This document shows positions 1 to 9,667 of a stretch of 64,000 bases of DNA, one piece after another. Within the stretch, counting starts at the first letter, position 1. Every line of letters starts with the position of its first letter. Under the pieces are notes generated by a model. It worked only from the letters and a program-made list of their open reading frames with translations, was not told the origin of the DNA and did not search any database. Source of the stretch: Hyphomicrobiales bacterium (GTDB taxonomy: Bacteria > Pseudomonadota > Alphaproteobacteria > Rhizobiales > Xanthobacteraceae); contig JAFKKH010000014.1 of assembly GCA_017305665.1 (NCBI GenBank), positions 1 to 64,000 of the forward strand, read 5' to 3'. The position numbers and the translations under genes are program-made.

Positions 1-359
1 ACGTTCTCGATGCCGATCCTGATGCGGGCTGGGTCCGTATCGGCTTCGACGGCAAGGCCGCGTTTTGCAATCCGGCCGGCTTCATTCAGGGCGGCATTCT
101 CACCGCCATGCTCGACGACACCATGGGACCGGCAGTCTTCATCAAGACGCATGGTCGGCTCTACACCGCGACCATCGGTCTTACCGTCAATTTCCTGGCG
201 CCCGCCAAGGTCGGGCCAATCACCGGTGAGGCGCGTGTCGTGCACATCGGCAAGACGATCGCCTTCGTCGAAGGCAAGCTTTTCGATGCTCGCGACACTA
301 TCCTAGCGACCGCAAGCGCCAGCGCGCGGCTGGTCGAGACAGCCAAAGCTGTTCGATGA
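1..359 (+). CDS. PaaI-type hotdog thioesterase, 5' end cut by window
   Basis: The reading frame is open from base 3 to a TGA at 357-359, giving about 118 residues, so the start lies left of the window. The stretch GGILTAMLDDTMGP is the usual hotdog-fold helix signature of PaaI / YbgC-like acyl-CoA thioesterases, followed by the strand TIGLTVNFLAPAKVG. Members hydrolyse acyl- or phenylacetyl-CoA thioesters in the cytosol. The substrate cannot be read from this sequence. It ends 20 bp before a convergent monooxygenase gene. The family call is secure from the signature; the specific function is inferred. Confidence 0.75.
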   Translation, partial: VLDADPDAGWVRIGFDGKAAFCNPAGFIQGGILTAMLDDTMGPAVFIKTHGRLYTATIGLTVNFLAPAKVGPITGEARVVHIGKTIAFVEGKLFDARDTILATASASARLVETAKAVR

Positions 360-378
360 AATGGCGGTTTAAACCAAC

Positions 379-1644
379 TTAGGCTCGCATCTGCACGATC
401 GGTGGCTTGGCGTTGAGGCCTTCGACCTGGAAGCCGGCGACGCGCTTGTAGTTGGCGGCGATGTCTTCCAGTTCCTGCTGCGACAGCACGTCGGTGACGA
501 CCTTGAAGCCCTCGGGCGCACGCTCCTCGACCAGTTGCATCACCTGCTCGGGGCCGTTGCGGCGATTGAGCTTGACCAGTTCGGTGGTGGCGGGACGGCG
601 CTCCGCCTCATAGGCTTCGAGCGCAGCAATGGTTTCGCCGTGCGCGAGAATTTCACGGGTGAGGGTGCGGGCATCGAGGATCGCCTGCGACGCGCCGTTG
701 GACCCGATCGGGTACATCGGATGCGCGGCATCGCCCATCAGCGTGACGCGGCCGAAGGTCCAGCGGTCGACCGGATCGCGATCGACCAGCGGATATTCGT
801 AGGCATGCGGGCAGTTGCGGATCAGGCCGGGCACATCGAGCCAGTCGAACGACCAGCTTTCGAACCACGGCAAGAACTCATCCAGCCGCGCGGCGCGGTT
901 GTAGTCCTCGCGGCGCCACCGATAGGTCGGCGGCATGTGACGCTCGGCCACCCAGTTGATCTGGAATTTGCCGTTGGCGTCTGGTTCTTTTGAGATCGGA
1001 TAGCAGACGAATTTCAAAACCTCATGGCCCGCCATGATCATGGTGCGGCCGGTGAGGAAGGCATCGGACGTGGTGATGCCGCGCCACAGGATGCGGCCGT
1101 TCCAGATCGGCGGCCCTTCCTGCGGATAGAGCCTTTCGCGGATCGCGGAATGAATGCCATCGGCGGCGATCAGAAGCCGGCCGTCGTAGCTGCCCGCGGC
1201 TTTGCCGGTGGCCTTGTCGATGAAATCGGCACGAACGCCGTCTGACATTTCGGTCCAGCCCGACAGATGATGGCTGGTCAGAATGTTGTCGGCGCCGAGC
1301 CGCTCCGTTGCCGCATCGAGCAGGATCTGCTGCAGCATGCCGCGATGGATCGAGAACTGCGGCCACTTGTAGCCAGCCTCGAGCCCACGCGGTTCGCTCC
1401 AGATCGGCTTGCCGTGCTTGGAGAAGAACGCGAGCTCGCGGGTGCGCACGCCCGAGGCGTCGAGCTGATCATGGAGCCCGAGTTCGATGAGTTCGCGCAC
1501 CGCATGGGGCAGCACATTGATGCCGACGCCGAGCGGCTTCAATTCCGCGACACTTTCGAACACCCGGCAGGGGACGCCGATCTGATGGAGGCTGAGTGCC
1601 AGCGTCAGTCCGCCGATGCCGCCGCCCGCGATGAGAACAGTCAT
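379..1644 (-). CDS. FAD-dependent aromatic-type monooxygenase (class A)
   Basis: A 421-residue class A flavoprotein monooxygenase. It has the N-terminal dinucleotide motif GGGIGG (residues 6-11), a second FAD contact LLIAADGIHSAIRE (about 158-171) and the GDAAHP motif (304-309) that binds the FAD ribityl chain. The family (salicylate, hydroxybenzoate and UbiH-like hydroxylases) uses NAD(P)H and O2 to hydroxylate a ring. The frame stays open upstream to 1698, but ATG 1644 is preferred: AGAGG lies just upstream and MTVLIAGGG is the family's usual beginning. It is monocistronic by position. The substrate is unknown and no degradation cluster surrounds it. Confidence 0.85.
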   Translation of the reverse strand: MTVLIAGGGIGGLTLALSLHQIGVPCRVFESVAELKPLGVGINVLPHAVRELIELGLHDQLDASGVRTRELAFFSKHGKPIWSEPRGLEAGYKWPQFSIHRGMLQQILLDAATERLGADNILTSHHLSGWTEMSDGVRADFIDKATGKAAGSYDGRLLIAADGIHSAIRERLYPQEGPPIWNGRILWRGITTSDAFLTGRTMIMAGHEVLKFVCYPISKEPDANGKFQINWVAERHMPPTYRWRREDYNRAARLDEFLPWFESWSFDWLDVPGLIRNCPHAYEYPLVDRDPVDRWTFGRVTLMGDAAHPMYPIGSNGASQAILDARTLTREILAHGETIAALEAYEAERRPATTELVKLNRRNGPEQVMQLVEERAPEGFKVVTDVLSQQELEDIAANYKRVAGFQVEGLNAKPPIVQMRA

Positions 1645-1804
1645 TACACGCCTCTTTTGATCGGGAGTGTCATGGCATGGGCCGCCCGTCGGGGGCAACC
1701 GTGAAACGAGCGCGCGGTGCGATCACCAATCCATGGTTGCCGAGAAACGGTTGGACGAACCGGAAGGCGGTCCTTAGGTTCGGCGCCGTCATCGGGGGAC
1801 TTTC

Positions 1805-2425
1805 ATGATCAAGCTTTACTACACCGCGCACACCTGCTCGCTGGCGTCGCACATCGCACTCGAAGACGCCGGCGCCGAATATTTTACCGAGCGGGTCAGT
1901 TTCAAGGCGAAACAGCAAAACAGTCCGGACTATCTTGCGATCAATCCCAAGGGGCGGGTGCCGTCGCTGGTGACTGACCGCGGCGTGCTGACGGAAACGC
2001 CGGCGATGCTCGCTTTCATCGCGCAGACGTTCCCGCGCGCGCAGCTTGCACCACTGGACGATGTTTTCGCGTTCGCGCAGGTGCAGGCTTTCAACAGCTA
2101 TCTCTGCTCCACGCTGCATGTCGCGCACTCGCACCGGATGCGCGGCTATCGCTGGGCCGACGACGAGTCCTCGTTCGCCGACATGCAGCGCAAGGTGCCG
2201 CAGTCGGTCGGCGCCTGCTATGCGTTGATCGAGCGGGAGATGCTGCGAGGGCCGTGGGTGATGGGCGATGCCTACACCATCTGCGACCCTTACCTGTTCA
2301 CGCTGGCGCAGTGGATGGAAGACGACGGGGTCGATGTCGCGAAGCTGCCCAAAGTCGCGGACCATCGCCGCCGTATGTCGGAACGATCTGCCGTCCGCAA
2401 GGCGATCGCCGACGAACTAGCTTGA
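1805..2425 (+). CDS. Glutathione S-transferase family protein
   Basis: A 206-residue protein with a thioredoxin-fold N-terminal domain (MIKLYYTAHTCSLASHIALE, residues 1-20) and the cis-proline segment NPKGRVPSL (about 52-60) that contacts glutathione. A helical C-terminal domain follows to residue 206. The TCS near residues 10-12 resembles beta-class or related bacterial GSTs. Such enzymes conjugate or reduce electrophiles with glutathione in the cytosol. It converges on a second GST gene and the two are separated by a strong shared terminator. They are not close copies of each other. Confidence 0.85.
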   Translation: MIKLYYTAHTCSLASHIALEDAGAEYFTERVSFKAKQQNSPDYLAINPKGRVPSLVTDRGVLTETPAMLAFIAQTFPRAQLAPLDDVFAFAQVQAFNSYLCSTLHVAHSHRMRGYRWADDESSFADMQRKVPQSVGACYALIEREMLRGPWVMGDAYTICDPYLFTLAQWMEDDGVDVAKLPKVADHRRRMSERSAVRKAIADELA

Positions 2426-2441
2426 GCGCAAACTCGCCACG

Positions 2442-2480
2442 CAAAACAGCCGGGCTCGTTTGTGCGAGCCCGGCTGTTTG
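2442..2480. terminator. Bidirectional terminator between the two GST genes
   Basis: A 16-bp inverted repeat (CAAACAGCCGGGCTCG-like arms at 2442-2458 and 2465-2480) encloses a 6-nt loop. The arms begin and end with A/T runs suited to both strands. It lies between convergent stop codons at 2425 and 2494, so it can end both transcripts. Confidence 0.85.
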
Positions 2481-2493
2481 AATGCATGGAAGC

Positions 2494-3180
2494 TCAGGCG
2501 ACCTTGCTCTTGAGGTGGCCGAACATGATGTTCTTGGCTTCCTCGTCCATGTCAGCCTTGAAGGTGAACTTGTCCTTCAGCGCAATCGCACGAGCGGCAG
2601 CCGGACGTGCGGAGATCTCGTCGTGCAGTCGCTTCACGTTCGGATATTTCGTGAATACGTCGTCGCCGAGCACGTAAGGTGCCATGCGTGCCCAACCCCA
2701 GAATGCCATATCGACGATCGTGTAAGTATCGCCCACCATGTAGCGGCTCTTGGCGAGATGATCGTCGAGGATCTTGTAGTGGCGATGCGCCTCGTACTGG
2801 TAGCGGTTGTGGGCATAGTCCAGCCCGTTCGGCGCGGCGTGCTTGAAGTGCACCGCCTGGCCGGAATACGGACCGAGTCCGGTCGCGATGAACATCAGCC
2901 ACGATAGCGTCTGTGCACGATTGGCCGGCGTGTTCGCCGGCATGAACTTGCCGGTCTTTTCGCCGAGGTAGAGCAGGATCGCGTTACTGTCGAATACGAA
3001 CACGCCGTCGTCGTCGATCGCCGGGACCTTGCCATTCGGGTTCACTTTGAGGAAGTCCGGCTTGAACTGCTCACCCTTTCGGGTGTCGACGGGCACGAGT
3101 TCGCAGGGCAGACCGGTCTCTTCCAGAAACAGCGCGACCTTGTTCGGGTTCGGCGCGCCGTTGAAATAGAATTTCAGCAT
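2494..3180 (-). CDS. Glutathione S-transferase family protein (YfcG/Nu-like)
   Basis: A 228-residue GST. The N-terminal thioredoxin-fold domain has FNGAPNPNKVALFLEE (about residues 5-20) and NPNGKVPAIDDDG (about 48-60), followed by SNAILLYLGEKTGKF. The Asn-rich NGAPNPNK region in place of an early catalytic Tyr, Ser or Cys resembles YfcG / Ure2p-like disulfide reductases, so peroxide or disulfide reduction is a fair inference. ATG 3180 is chosen over the upstream frame start at 3339 because AGGGGA sits just before it and the GST fold begins at once. It converges on the other GST gene. Confidence 0.85.
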   Translation of the reverse strand: MLKFYFNGAPNPNKVALFLEETGLPCELVPVDTRKGEQFKPDFLKVNPNGKVPAIDDDGVFVFDSNAILLYLGEKTGKFMPANTPANRAQTLSWLMFIATGLGPYSGQAVHFKHAAPNGLDYAHNRYQYEAHRHYKILDDHLAKSRYMVGDTYTIVDMAFWGWARMAPYVLGDDVFTKYPNVKRLHDEISARPAAARAIALKDKFTFKADMDEEAKNIMFGHLKSKVA

Positions 3181-3365
3181 CGAAAATTCCCCTTTTTGTT
3201 CTTGAAATGGAAATTCGGACGCGGCGGATGACCGCGGACCGGCATTCCATGCGAGGATTTTTGGATCGATGCAACCGACGAGTTCGTGAGGGACGTAAGC
3301 GCCGGCCGGGAAGCCGCGGATCACCCAGACAAGCTGCAATATCCGCTGAGACGGCGCGCGGGCGG

Positions 3366-4515
<1,150 letters not shown>

Positions 4516-4577
4516 AGGCGACGCTGTCGGCGACGCGGGACCAAACATCCGACTGGCGCTACAGTGAATGCGCAAAG

Positions 4578-4592
4578 TAAAAATCGACTTAA
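4578..4592 (-). promoter_or_regulatory. CtrA-like box upstream of ccrM (one mismatch)
   Basis: On the ccrM strand the site reads TTAA-GTCGATT-TTTA, one mismatch from the CtrA consensus TTAA-N7-TTAA. It lies about 82 bp upstream of the start codon. CtrA activates ccrM in Caulobacter, so the site is plausible, but the match alone is weak. Confidence 0.35.
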
Positions 4593-4879
4593 TTGCAAGA
4601 CACGTTTCGTAACGCCGTTCGGGTGTCGGAAGTTTTTTTGTACGTGCGTGCGGTTGCGGTGGCGGCAACGCCGCGGGTCAGCGGAGCGCAAATGCTGTGG
4701 GATTTGCCCGGGAATTGATCGCAGGGTCATGACGGCGCAATGATTCCCGCGCGATCAATGCCTGTCCCGCACTAGGCAATTTTTGCCGAGCGGGCTATTG
4801 ATTAACGAAGTGGAAATTTTACGTTGTTGTCGCCGCGCCGCGGCAATGTCACGATCGGTCGGACACGAGGATCAGCGCC

Positions 4880-5821
4880 ATGCGTTATGATGACTTTCGC
4901 CGCAGCGATAATATCGACGACCGCCGCGACGACGATGGCGGTGGTCTCGGCGGCGGAGGTGGCGGATTCGGACTGCCGATGGGTGGCGGCGGACTGGGCA
5001 TCGGCACCATTATCGTGCTCGGCCTCGTCGGTTATGCGTTCGGCATCGACCCGCGCATCCTGATCGGCGGCGCTGAGATTTTGACTGGCGGTCAAGGTCA
5101 GGCCCCAAGCTATCAGACCGATCGCCGCCCGTCGTCCAGCAAGGCCGGCGCGCCCTCCGACGAGATGGGCAGCATGATCTCCGGCGTGCTCGGCGAGATC
5201 GATGACCGCTGGAGCGAAATCTTCCAGGCCAGTGGCCAGCAATATAAAGGCCCGCGCATCGTGCTGTTCCGCAACGCCACCAATGGCGGCCGCTGTGGCA
5301 TGGCGCAATCGGCCATGGGCCCGTTCTATTGCCCGCCGGACAAGCAGATTTTCCTCGACACCAACTTCTTCCGCCAGGTGGAGACCCGCTTCCACGGCTG
5401 TTCGGGCAATGCCTGCAAGTTCACCGCGGCGTATATCATCGCGCATGAGGCGGGCCATCATATCCAGAACCTGCTCGGCATCCTGCCGCGCGTGACGCGG
5501 TTGCAGCAGCAGGCCAGCAGCAAGGCCGAAGCCAATGCGTTGCAGGTCAAGGTCGAGTTGCAGGCGGATTGTCTCTCTGGGGTCTGGGTCAATCGTGAGG
5601 AAAAGAAGCGTCCTGGCTTCCTCGAGGCCGGCGATATCGATGCGGCGCTGACGACGGCGGCGGCAATCGGCGACGATACGTTGCAGAAGCAGGCGACCGG
5701 CCGCGTGGTGCCGGACTCGTTTACCCACGGCTCGGCGGCGCAGCGCAAGCGCTGGTTCATGACCGGCTATCAGCAGGGCACCGTGCAGGCCTGTAACACG
5801 TTCGGTGCGGGGAATTTGTGA
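4880..5821 (+). CDS. YpfJ-type neutral zinc metallopeptidase
   Basis: A 313-residue protein of the Zn_peptidase (YpfJ) family. After a Gly-rich, charged N-terminus comes one membrane segment (about 42-57), then the soluble domain with the zinc motif HEAGHH at 189-194 and conserved Cys at 140, 151, 174 and 179. The single N-terminal helix suggests anchoring with the catalytic domain outside the cytoplasm. Family members are predicted peptidases, and a physiological substrate is not established as far as I know. It is monocistronic by spacing and followed by a dispersed palindrome. Confidence 0.88.
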   Translation: MRYDDFRRSDNIDDRRDDDGGGLGGGGGGFGLPMGGGGLGIGTIIVLGLVGYAFGIDPRILIGGAEILTGGQGQAPSYQTDRRPSSSKAGAPSDEMGSMISGVLGEIDDRWSEIFQASGQQYKGPRIVLFRNATNGGRCGMAQSAMGPFYCPPDKQIFLDTNFFRQVETRFHGCSGNACKFTAAYIIAHEAGHHIQNLLGILPRVTRLQQQASSKAEANALQVKVELQADCLSGVWVNREEKKRPGFLEAGDIDAALTTAAAIGDDTLQKQATGRVVPDSFTHGSAAQRKRWFMTGYQQGTVQACNTFGAGNL

Positions 5822-5845
5822 GTTAGAAGTCGCCATACCATGATG

Positions 5846-5932
5846 GTCATGGCCGGGCTTGCCTCGGCCATCCACGTCTTCCTTATCGGGTGCAGCCAAG
5901 ACGTGGATGCCCGGCACAAGGCCGGGCATGAC
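5846..5932. repeat. Long palindromic repeat (GTCATGGCCGGGC family)
   Basis: Two arms of about 35 nt, starting GTCATGGCCGGG and ending CCGGGCATGAC, pair around a 17-nt loop; the arms carry CCACGTCTT / AAGACGTGG. Elements of this look recur in intergenic DNA of Bradyrhizobium relatives. Shorter relatives occur at 25320-25342 and possibly elsewhere in this window. Confidence 0.75.
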
Positions 5933-5946
5933 GGGAGACGTCCGTT

Positions 5947-6510
5947 ATGTCCACCATCGATGAATCGAAAGCCTTCATCCCGCTCAACATCGCGGTGCTG
6001 ACCATTTCCGACACGCGCGCGCTCGCCGACGACAAGTCCGGCACGACGCTCGCCGAGCGGCTCACCGCCGCCGGTCACAAGCTGGCGGCGCGGGAGATTG
6101 TCACCGACGACGTCGAGGCGATCCGCGCGGTGGTGAAAAAGTGGATCGCCGATCCGGGCGTGGATGCCGTCATCACCACCGGCGGCACCGGCTTTACTGG
6201 CCGCGATGTCACGCCGGAAGCCGTCGAGCCGCTGTTCGAGAAGCGGATGGATGGCTTTTCGATCGCCTTTCATATGCTGAGCCACGCCAAGATCGGCGCC
6301 TCGACAATCCAGAGCCGCGCGACCGCCGGCACCGCGGGTTCGACCTTCATCTTCTGTCTGCCGGGTTCGCCCGGTGCATGTAAGGACGGCTGGGACGGCA
6401 TTCTCGCGCATCAGCTCGATTATCGCACACGGCCGTGCAACTTCGTCGAGATCATGCCACGGCTCGATGAGCACCTGCGCCGCCCGAAGGCCAAGGGTGC
6501 GTCGGCGTAG
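5947..6510 (+). CDS. moaB: Molybdenum cofactor biosynthesis protein B
   Basis: A 187-residue MoaB/Mog-type protein. The molybdopterin-binding signature TTGGTGFTGRD is at 77-87 and the Pro/Gly-rich LPGSPGACKDGW loop near 138-149 lines the active site. The family adenylates or binds molybdopterin during molybdenum cofactor assembly in the cytosol. No other moa/moe gene is within the window, so it stands apart from a Moco operon. The gene is flanked on both sides by dispersed palindromes. ATG 5947 directly follows the left repeat; AGACGTCCGTT upstream is a poor ribosome site. Confidence 0.92.
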   Translation: MSTIDESKAFIPLNIAVLTISDTRALADDKSGTTLAERLTAAGHKLAAREIVTDDVEAIRAVVKKWIADPGVDAVITTGGTGFTGRDVTPEAVEPLFEKRMDGFSIAFHMLSHAKIGASTIQSRATAGTAGSTFIFCLPGSPGACKDGWDGILAHQLDYRTRPCNFVEIMPRLDEHLRRPKAKGASA

Positions 6511-6514
6511 TTGC

Positions 6515-6672
6515 CGTCATTCCGGGGCGGCACGAAGTGCCGAGCCCGGAATCCATACGCCCTGTGCTGGCTGTGAAGTTTGGCGCGTATGCAATCGTTC
6601 GGCGGCCAACAGTTGATGCCGGGGTTATGGATTCCGGGCTCGCTCGCAAAGTGCTCGCGCCCCGGAATGACG
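6515..6672. repeat. 158-bp palindromic repeat (CGTCATTCCGGGG family)
   Basis: The ends CGTCATTCCGGGGCG and CGCCCCGGAATGACG are perfect inverted copies. Inner segments (GAGCCCGGAATCCATA / TATGGATTCCGGGCTC) also pair, so nearly the whole element can fold. It has no ORF. It lies between convergent moaB and the MarR-GNAT gene and may help to end transcription. Confidence 0.75.
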
Positions 6673-6694
6673 TTGTTGAAGTACTGTAGCGCTT

Positions 6695-7621
6695 TTACAG
6701 CTTCATCTCCCAGGTCTCCCCGACGAGGTCGACGCCGAAGCTGTGATGCTTCTCGTCCTTGACGCGGCGAAAGCCCGCGCCGTGATAGATGCCGCGTGCC
6801 GCAAGCAAAATGCTCTGCGTCCACAGCGTGATCGACGAATATCCGGCGTCCCTTGCAAACCGGATGCATTCGTCGACCAGTGCACGCCCGATGCCGAGAC
6901 CGCGTGCCTTGTTCTCCACCAGTAGCAGGCGGAGCTTTGCGACGTCATCCGATGCCTTGACGAGAAAGATGCTGCCGACCGGCTCGCCGCCGACCTCGGC
7001 GATCCAGCAGCGTTCGCGCGCGGGATCGTAACCCTTGAGAAACTGCGCCGCGATCTCCGCGACCAGCGCCTCGAAGCTGATGTCCCATCCGAACTCCTGC
7101 GCATAGATCGCGCCGTGCCGCGAGATCACCCAGCCGATGTCGCCGGGCCGATGGGTGCGCAGGCGATAGGCGGCGGGCGGTTTTGCCGTCGACGGCTCCA
7201 GCGTCTCCTCGATGGTGGCCATGGCATCGACCAGGGTGGCGCGCTCGCCATCACCAAGCTGGCGGAGCAGCGCTCCGACGTCGTCGCGGGAACGCTTGTC
7301 CAGTTCGGCGAAGGCCGCCTTGCCCTTGGCGGTCAGCGCGATCTCGCTGACGCGACCGTCGTCCTTTGACGGCTTGCGGTTGACGATCTGACGCCGCTGC
7401 AACCCCTGCAGGGTGCGGCTGACGTAACCGGCATCGAGGCCAAGCTCGCGCACGAGGTCGGTCGCGATGCAGGTGCCGCGTTGCGCGATTTCGTAGATGA
7501 TCCGCGCCTCCTGAAGCGACCAGGGGCTGTCGAGCAGCCGAGGCTCGATGACGCCGATCTTGCGCGTGTAGAACCGGTTGAAGCTGCGGATCGCAACAAT
7601 CTCGCCATCGAGATCCGGCAT
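6695..7621 (-). CDS. MarR-type regulator fused to a GNAT acetyltransferase
   Basis: A 308-residue fusion. Residues about 1-145 form a MarR winged-helix domain (GLDAGYVSRTLQGLQRR is the recognition helix region). Residues about 155-308 form a GNAT domain with the acetyl-CoA signature RGLGIGRALVDECIRFA. Such fusions exist across bacteria; the acetylated substrate is usually unknown. ATG 7621 is preferred over ATG 7633: GGAGG (7627-7631) sits 5 nt before it, and the upstream ATG would leave no ribosome site because a palindromic operator abuts it. The twin operator at 7638-7671 suggests autoregulation. Confidence 0.85.
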   Translation of the reverse strand: MPDLDGEIVAIRSFNRFYTRKIGVIEPRLLDSPWSLQEARIIYEIAQRGTCIATDLVRELGLDAGYVSRTLQGLQRRQIVNRKPSKDDGRVSEIALTAKGKAAFAELDKRSRDDVGALLRQLGDGERATLVDAMATIEETLEPSTAKPPAAYRLRTHRPGDIGWVISRHGAIYAQEFGWDISFEALVAEIAAQFLKGYDPARERCWIAEVGGEPVGSIFLVKASDDVAKLRLLLVENKARGLGIGRALVDECIRFARDAGYSSITLWTQSILLAARGIYHGAGFRRVKDEKHHSFGVDLVGETWEMKL

Positions 7622-7637
7622 GGCGGCCTCCATCTAT

Positions 7638-7671
7638 TTGACTTCGTCAAGTAATTATTTGACAGAATCAA
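7638..7671. promoter_or_regulatory. Twin palindromic operator upstream of the MarR-GNAT gene
   Basis: Two near-identical palindromes, TTGACTTCGTCAA (7638-7650) and TTGACAGAATCAA (7659-7671), have centres 21 bp apart, which is two helical turns. That is a typical layout for two MarR dimers on one DNA face. It lies immediately upstream of the MarR-GNAT start, so autoregulation is the simplest reading. Confidence 0.65.
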
Positions 7672-7688
7672 ATAGGATGCAAGCGAGA

Positions 7689-8261
7689 CTATCGCGCCAC
7701 GACGATGCGGCTGCGCAGCAGCGCTCGGGACGAACGGCCGAGTTTGCGCAGCAGTTGGGCCTCCGCGCGGCGCGCATCGGGCGTATGTCCACCGAGGCGC
7801 TCGTAATGGTCCTTCGCGATCAGCAGCCCCTGATCGGCTGACGGCCCCAATATGGCCCGGCCCAGCGATTGGAAGGCGTCACGGAGGCCATTCTCGCCGT
7901 AGGGCGAACTGGCATAGCGGAAGATGCCGGCGCGCGGCCGGGGGCTGAGCGAGATGGTCTGCATGAACTGCGCGGTTTCATCGATCCAGCCGGGATCGAG
8001 CACGTCGCCGGCATGCAGGAACATCAGCCACGGTGACCGCGCATGTCTGGCGCCTTCCGCCATCGCGGCGGCGCGCGAGCCCTCAAAAGGAAGATAGCGA
8101 CAGCCTGCCACATCGGCGACGCGTTCGATTACGCCGTTGCCGACACGATCCACCAGCAGAACCTCACGGATCACGCCGGCCGCTGCGCCCGGCACGAGCG
8201 CGGCGAGCGTCGCGACGGTTGTCTGTTCGATCCCGTCGGTCGGGATAATAACGCTCAACAT
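7689..8261 (-). CDS. Small GT2-like glycosyltransferase family protein
   Basis: A 190-residue protein that starts like GT-A family 2 transferases (MLSVIIPTDG) and has the LMFLHAGDVLDPGWID segment, where HAGD stands at the usual DxD position. At this length it is only the nucleotide-binding half of a normal GT2 enzyme, with an Arg-rich tail. A TTG codon 6 nt upstream (8267) is an alternative start; neither start has a strong ribosome site. It lies 55 bp upstream of the MarR-GNAT gene on the same strand, so some read-through is possible. Donor and acceptor are unknown. Confidence 0.65.
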   Translation of the reverse strand: MLSVIIPTDGIEQTTVATLAALVPGAAAGVIREVLLVDRVGNGVIERVADVAGCRYLPFEGSRAAAMAEGARHARSPWLMFLHAGDVLDPGWIDETAQFMQTISLSPRPRAGIFRYASSPYGENGLRDAFQSLGRAILGPSADQGLLIAKDHYERLGGHTPDARRAEAQLLRKLGRSSRALLRSRIVVAR

Positions 8262-8412
8262 CGGCAAGTCCGACGATTCAGAAGAGTCCGGCGATCCAAA
8301 AACGCTGCACCGTTAGCACCTTGGCCAGTTCAAATCAGCCCGGCGAACCGCTGCTTTTTGTGGCAGTCGCGGCAATCGGAGGCGCGGGGCGGTTGTGGGA
8401 TGTCAAAATCAT

Positions 8413-8427
8413 GTTCTTGATTTGTTC
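8413..8427 (+). promoter_or_regulatory. LexA (SOS) box, GTTC-N7-GTTC
   Basis: The sequence GTTC-TTGATTT-GTTC matches the alphaproteobacterial LexA operator exactly. It lies 23 bp before the start of the radical SAM gene and overlaps a possible -35 (TTGATT, 8417-8422). A possible -10 (TATCTT, 8439-8444) follows after 16 nt, so bound LexA would block this promoter. Confidence 0.7.
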
Positions 8428-8450
8428 TCATTCAGTGCTATCTTCGGGCC

Positions 8451-9614
8451 ATGAGCAGAGCATCCTCTCTTGCCCTCAGGCACCCGCCGGAAACGGCCCC
8501 CTCCGAATCGGCGGGTGCCGCGTCTCCGTTTCCGGAAATCGAGGTCGCGATCGAGCGCGACCGGCGGCGCGGCCGTGGTGCGCAGTCCAACGCCAGCGGC
8601 AGGTACGAGGCCGAGGCACGGGTGGTGTTCGACGATGGCTGGCAGAGCATCGACGACCTGCCGCCGTTCAAGACCACGGTTGCAGTCGACACGGCGCGGA
8701 AGGTCATCACCCGCAATGACTCGCCCGACATCGGTTTCGACCGTTCGATCAATCCTTATCGCGGTTGTGAGCACGGCTGCGTCTATTGCTTTGCGCGGCC
8801 GACCCACGCCTATCTTGGCCTGTCGCCGGGACTCGATTTCGAATCCAAGCTGTTTGTGAAGCCGGATGCGCCGGCGTTGCTGGAAAAGGAACTGGCCGCC
8901 GAGGACTATCAGCCGCGAATGATCGCGATCGGAACCAACACCGACCCCTATCAGCCGATCGAACGCGACAGCAAGATCATGCGCGGCATTCTCGAGGTGC
9001 TGGAGCGTGTTGGTCACCCGGTCGGCATCGTCACGAAATCGGCGTTGGTGATGCGCGATATCGACATCCTGTCACGGATGGCGAAACGTAATCTCGCAAA
9101 AGTGGCGCTTTCGGTGACCTCGCTCGATCCGAAGCTGGCGCGCACCATGGAGCCGCGTGCTTCGACGCCGCCGAAGCGGCTGGAGGCGCTGCGGCAACTG
9201 TCAGAAGCGGGGATTCCGACGACCGTGATGGTGGCTCCGGTCATTCCGGCGCTGAACGACATGGAGATCGAGCGCATTCTCGACGCCGCAGCCCATGCCG
9301 GCGTCAAGGAAGCGAGTTATGTGCTGCTTCGGTTGCCGCTCGAGGTACGCGATCTGTTCCGTGAATGGCTGATGGCGAACTATCCCGACCGTTACCGCCA
9401 TGTCTTCACGCTGATCCGCGAGATGCGCAACGGCAAGGACTACGATTCGCAATGGGGCACGCGCATGAAGGGAACCGGTCCGATGGCCTGGATGATCGGT
9501 CGCAGGTTCGAGATTGCCTGCGAGAAGTATGGTCTCAACAGGCGGCGCTCGAAGCTGACTACGGATCATTTCGTGCGGCCCGAGCGGAGCGGTCAGCAGC
9601 TCAGCCTGTTCTAG
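8451..9614 (+). CDS. PA0069-family radical SAM protein, SOS-box preceded
   Basis: A 387-residue radical SAM enzyme. The cluster-binding cysteines C106, C110 and C113 form CEHGCVYC (CX3CX2C), within RGCEHGCVYCFARPTHAYLG. The protein belongs to the PA0069 / Rv2578c group, which is related to spore photoproduct lyase. Its reaction is not established to my knowledge. The first 60 residues are variable and Pro/Ala-rich. No Shine-Dalgarno precedes ATG 8451. The likely -10 (8439-8444) would start transcription almost at the ATG, so the message may be leaderless. The LexA box upstream makes a DNA-repair role a reasonable inference. Confidence 0.85.
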   Translation: MSRASSLALRHPPETAPSESAGAASPFPEIEVAIERDRRRGRGAQSNASGRYEAEARVVFDDGWQSIDDLPPFKTTVAVDTARKVITRNDSPDIGFDRSINPYRGCEHGCVYCFARPTHAYLGLSPGLDFESKLFVKPDAPALLEKELAAEDYQPRMIAIGTNTDPYQPIERDSKIMRGILEVLERVGHPVGIVTKSALVMRDIDILSRMAKRNLAKVALSVTSLDPKLARTMEPRASTPPKRLEALRQLSEAGIPTTVMVAPVIPALNDMEIERILDAAAHAGVKEASYVLLRLPLEVRDLFREWLMANYPDRYRHVFTLIREMRNGKDYDSQWGTRMKGTGPMAWMIGRRFEIACEKYGLNRRRSKLTTDHFVRPERSGQQLSLF

Positions 9615-9667
9615 GCAACATTCCCTGCTGATTGAACGGGACACGTTGCGAGTTCGGAGTATCGGCC

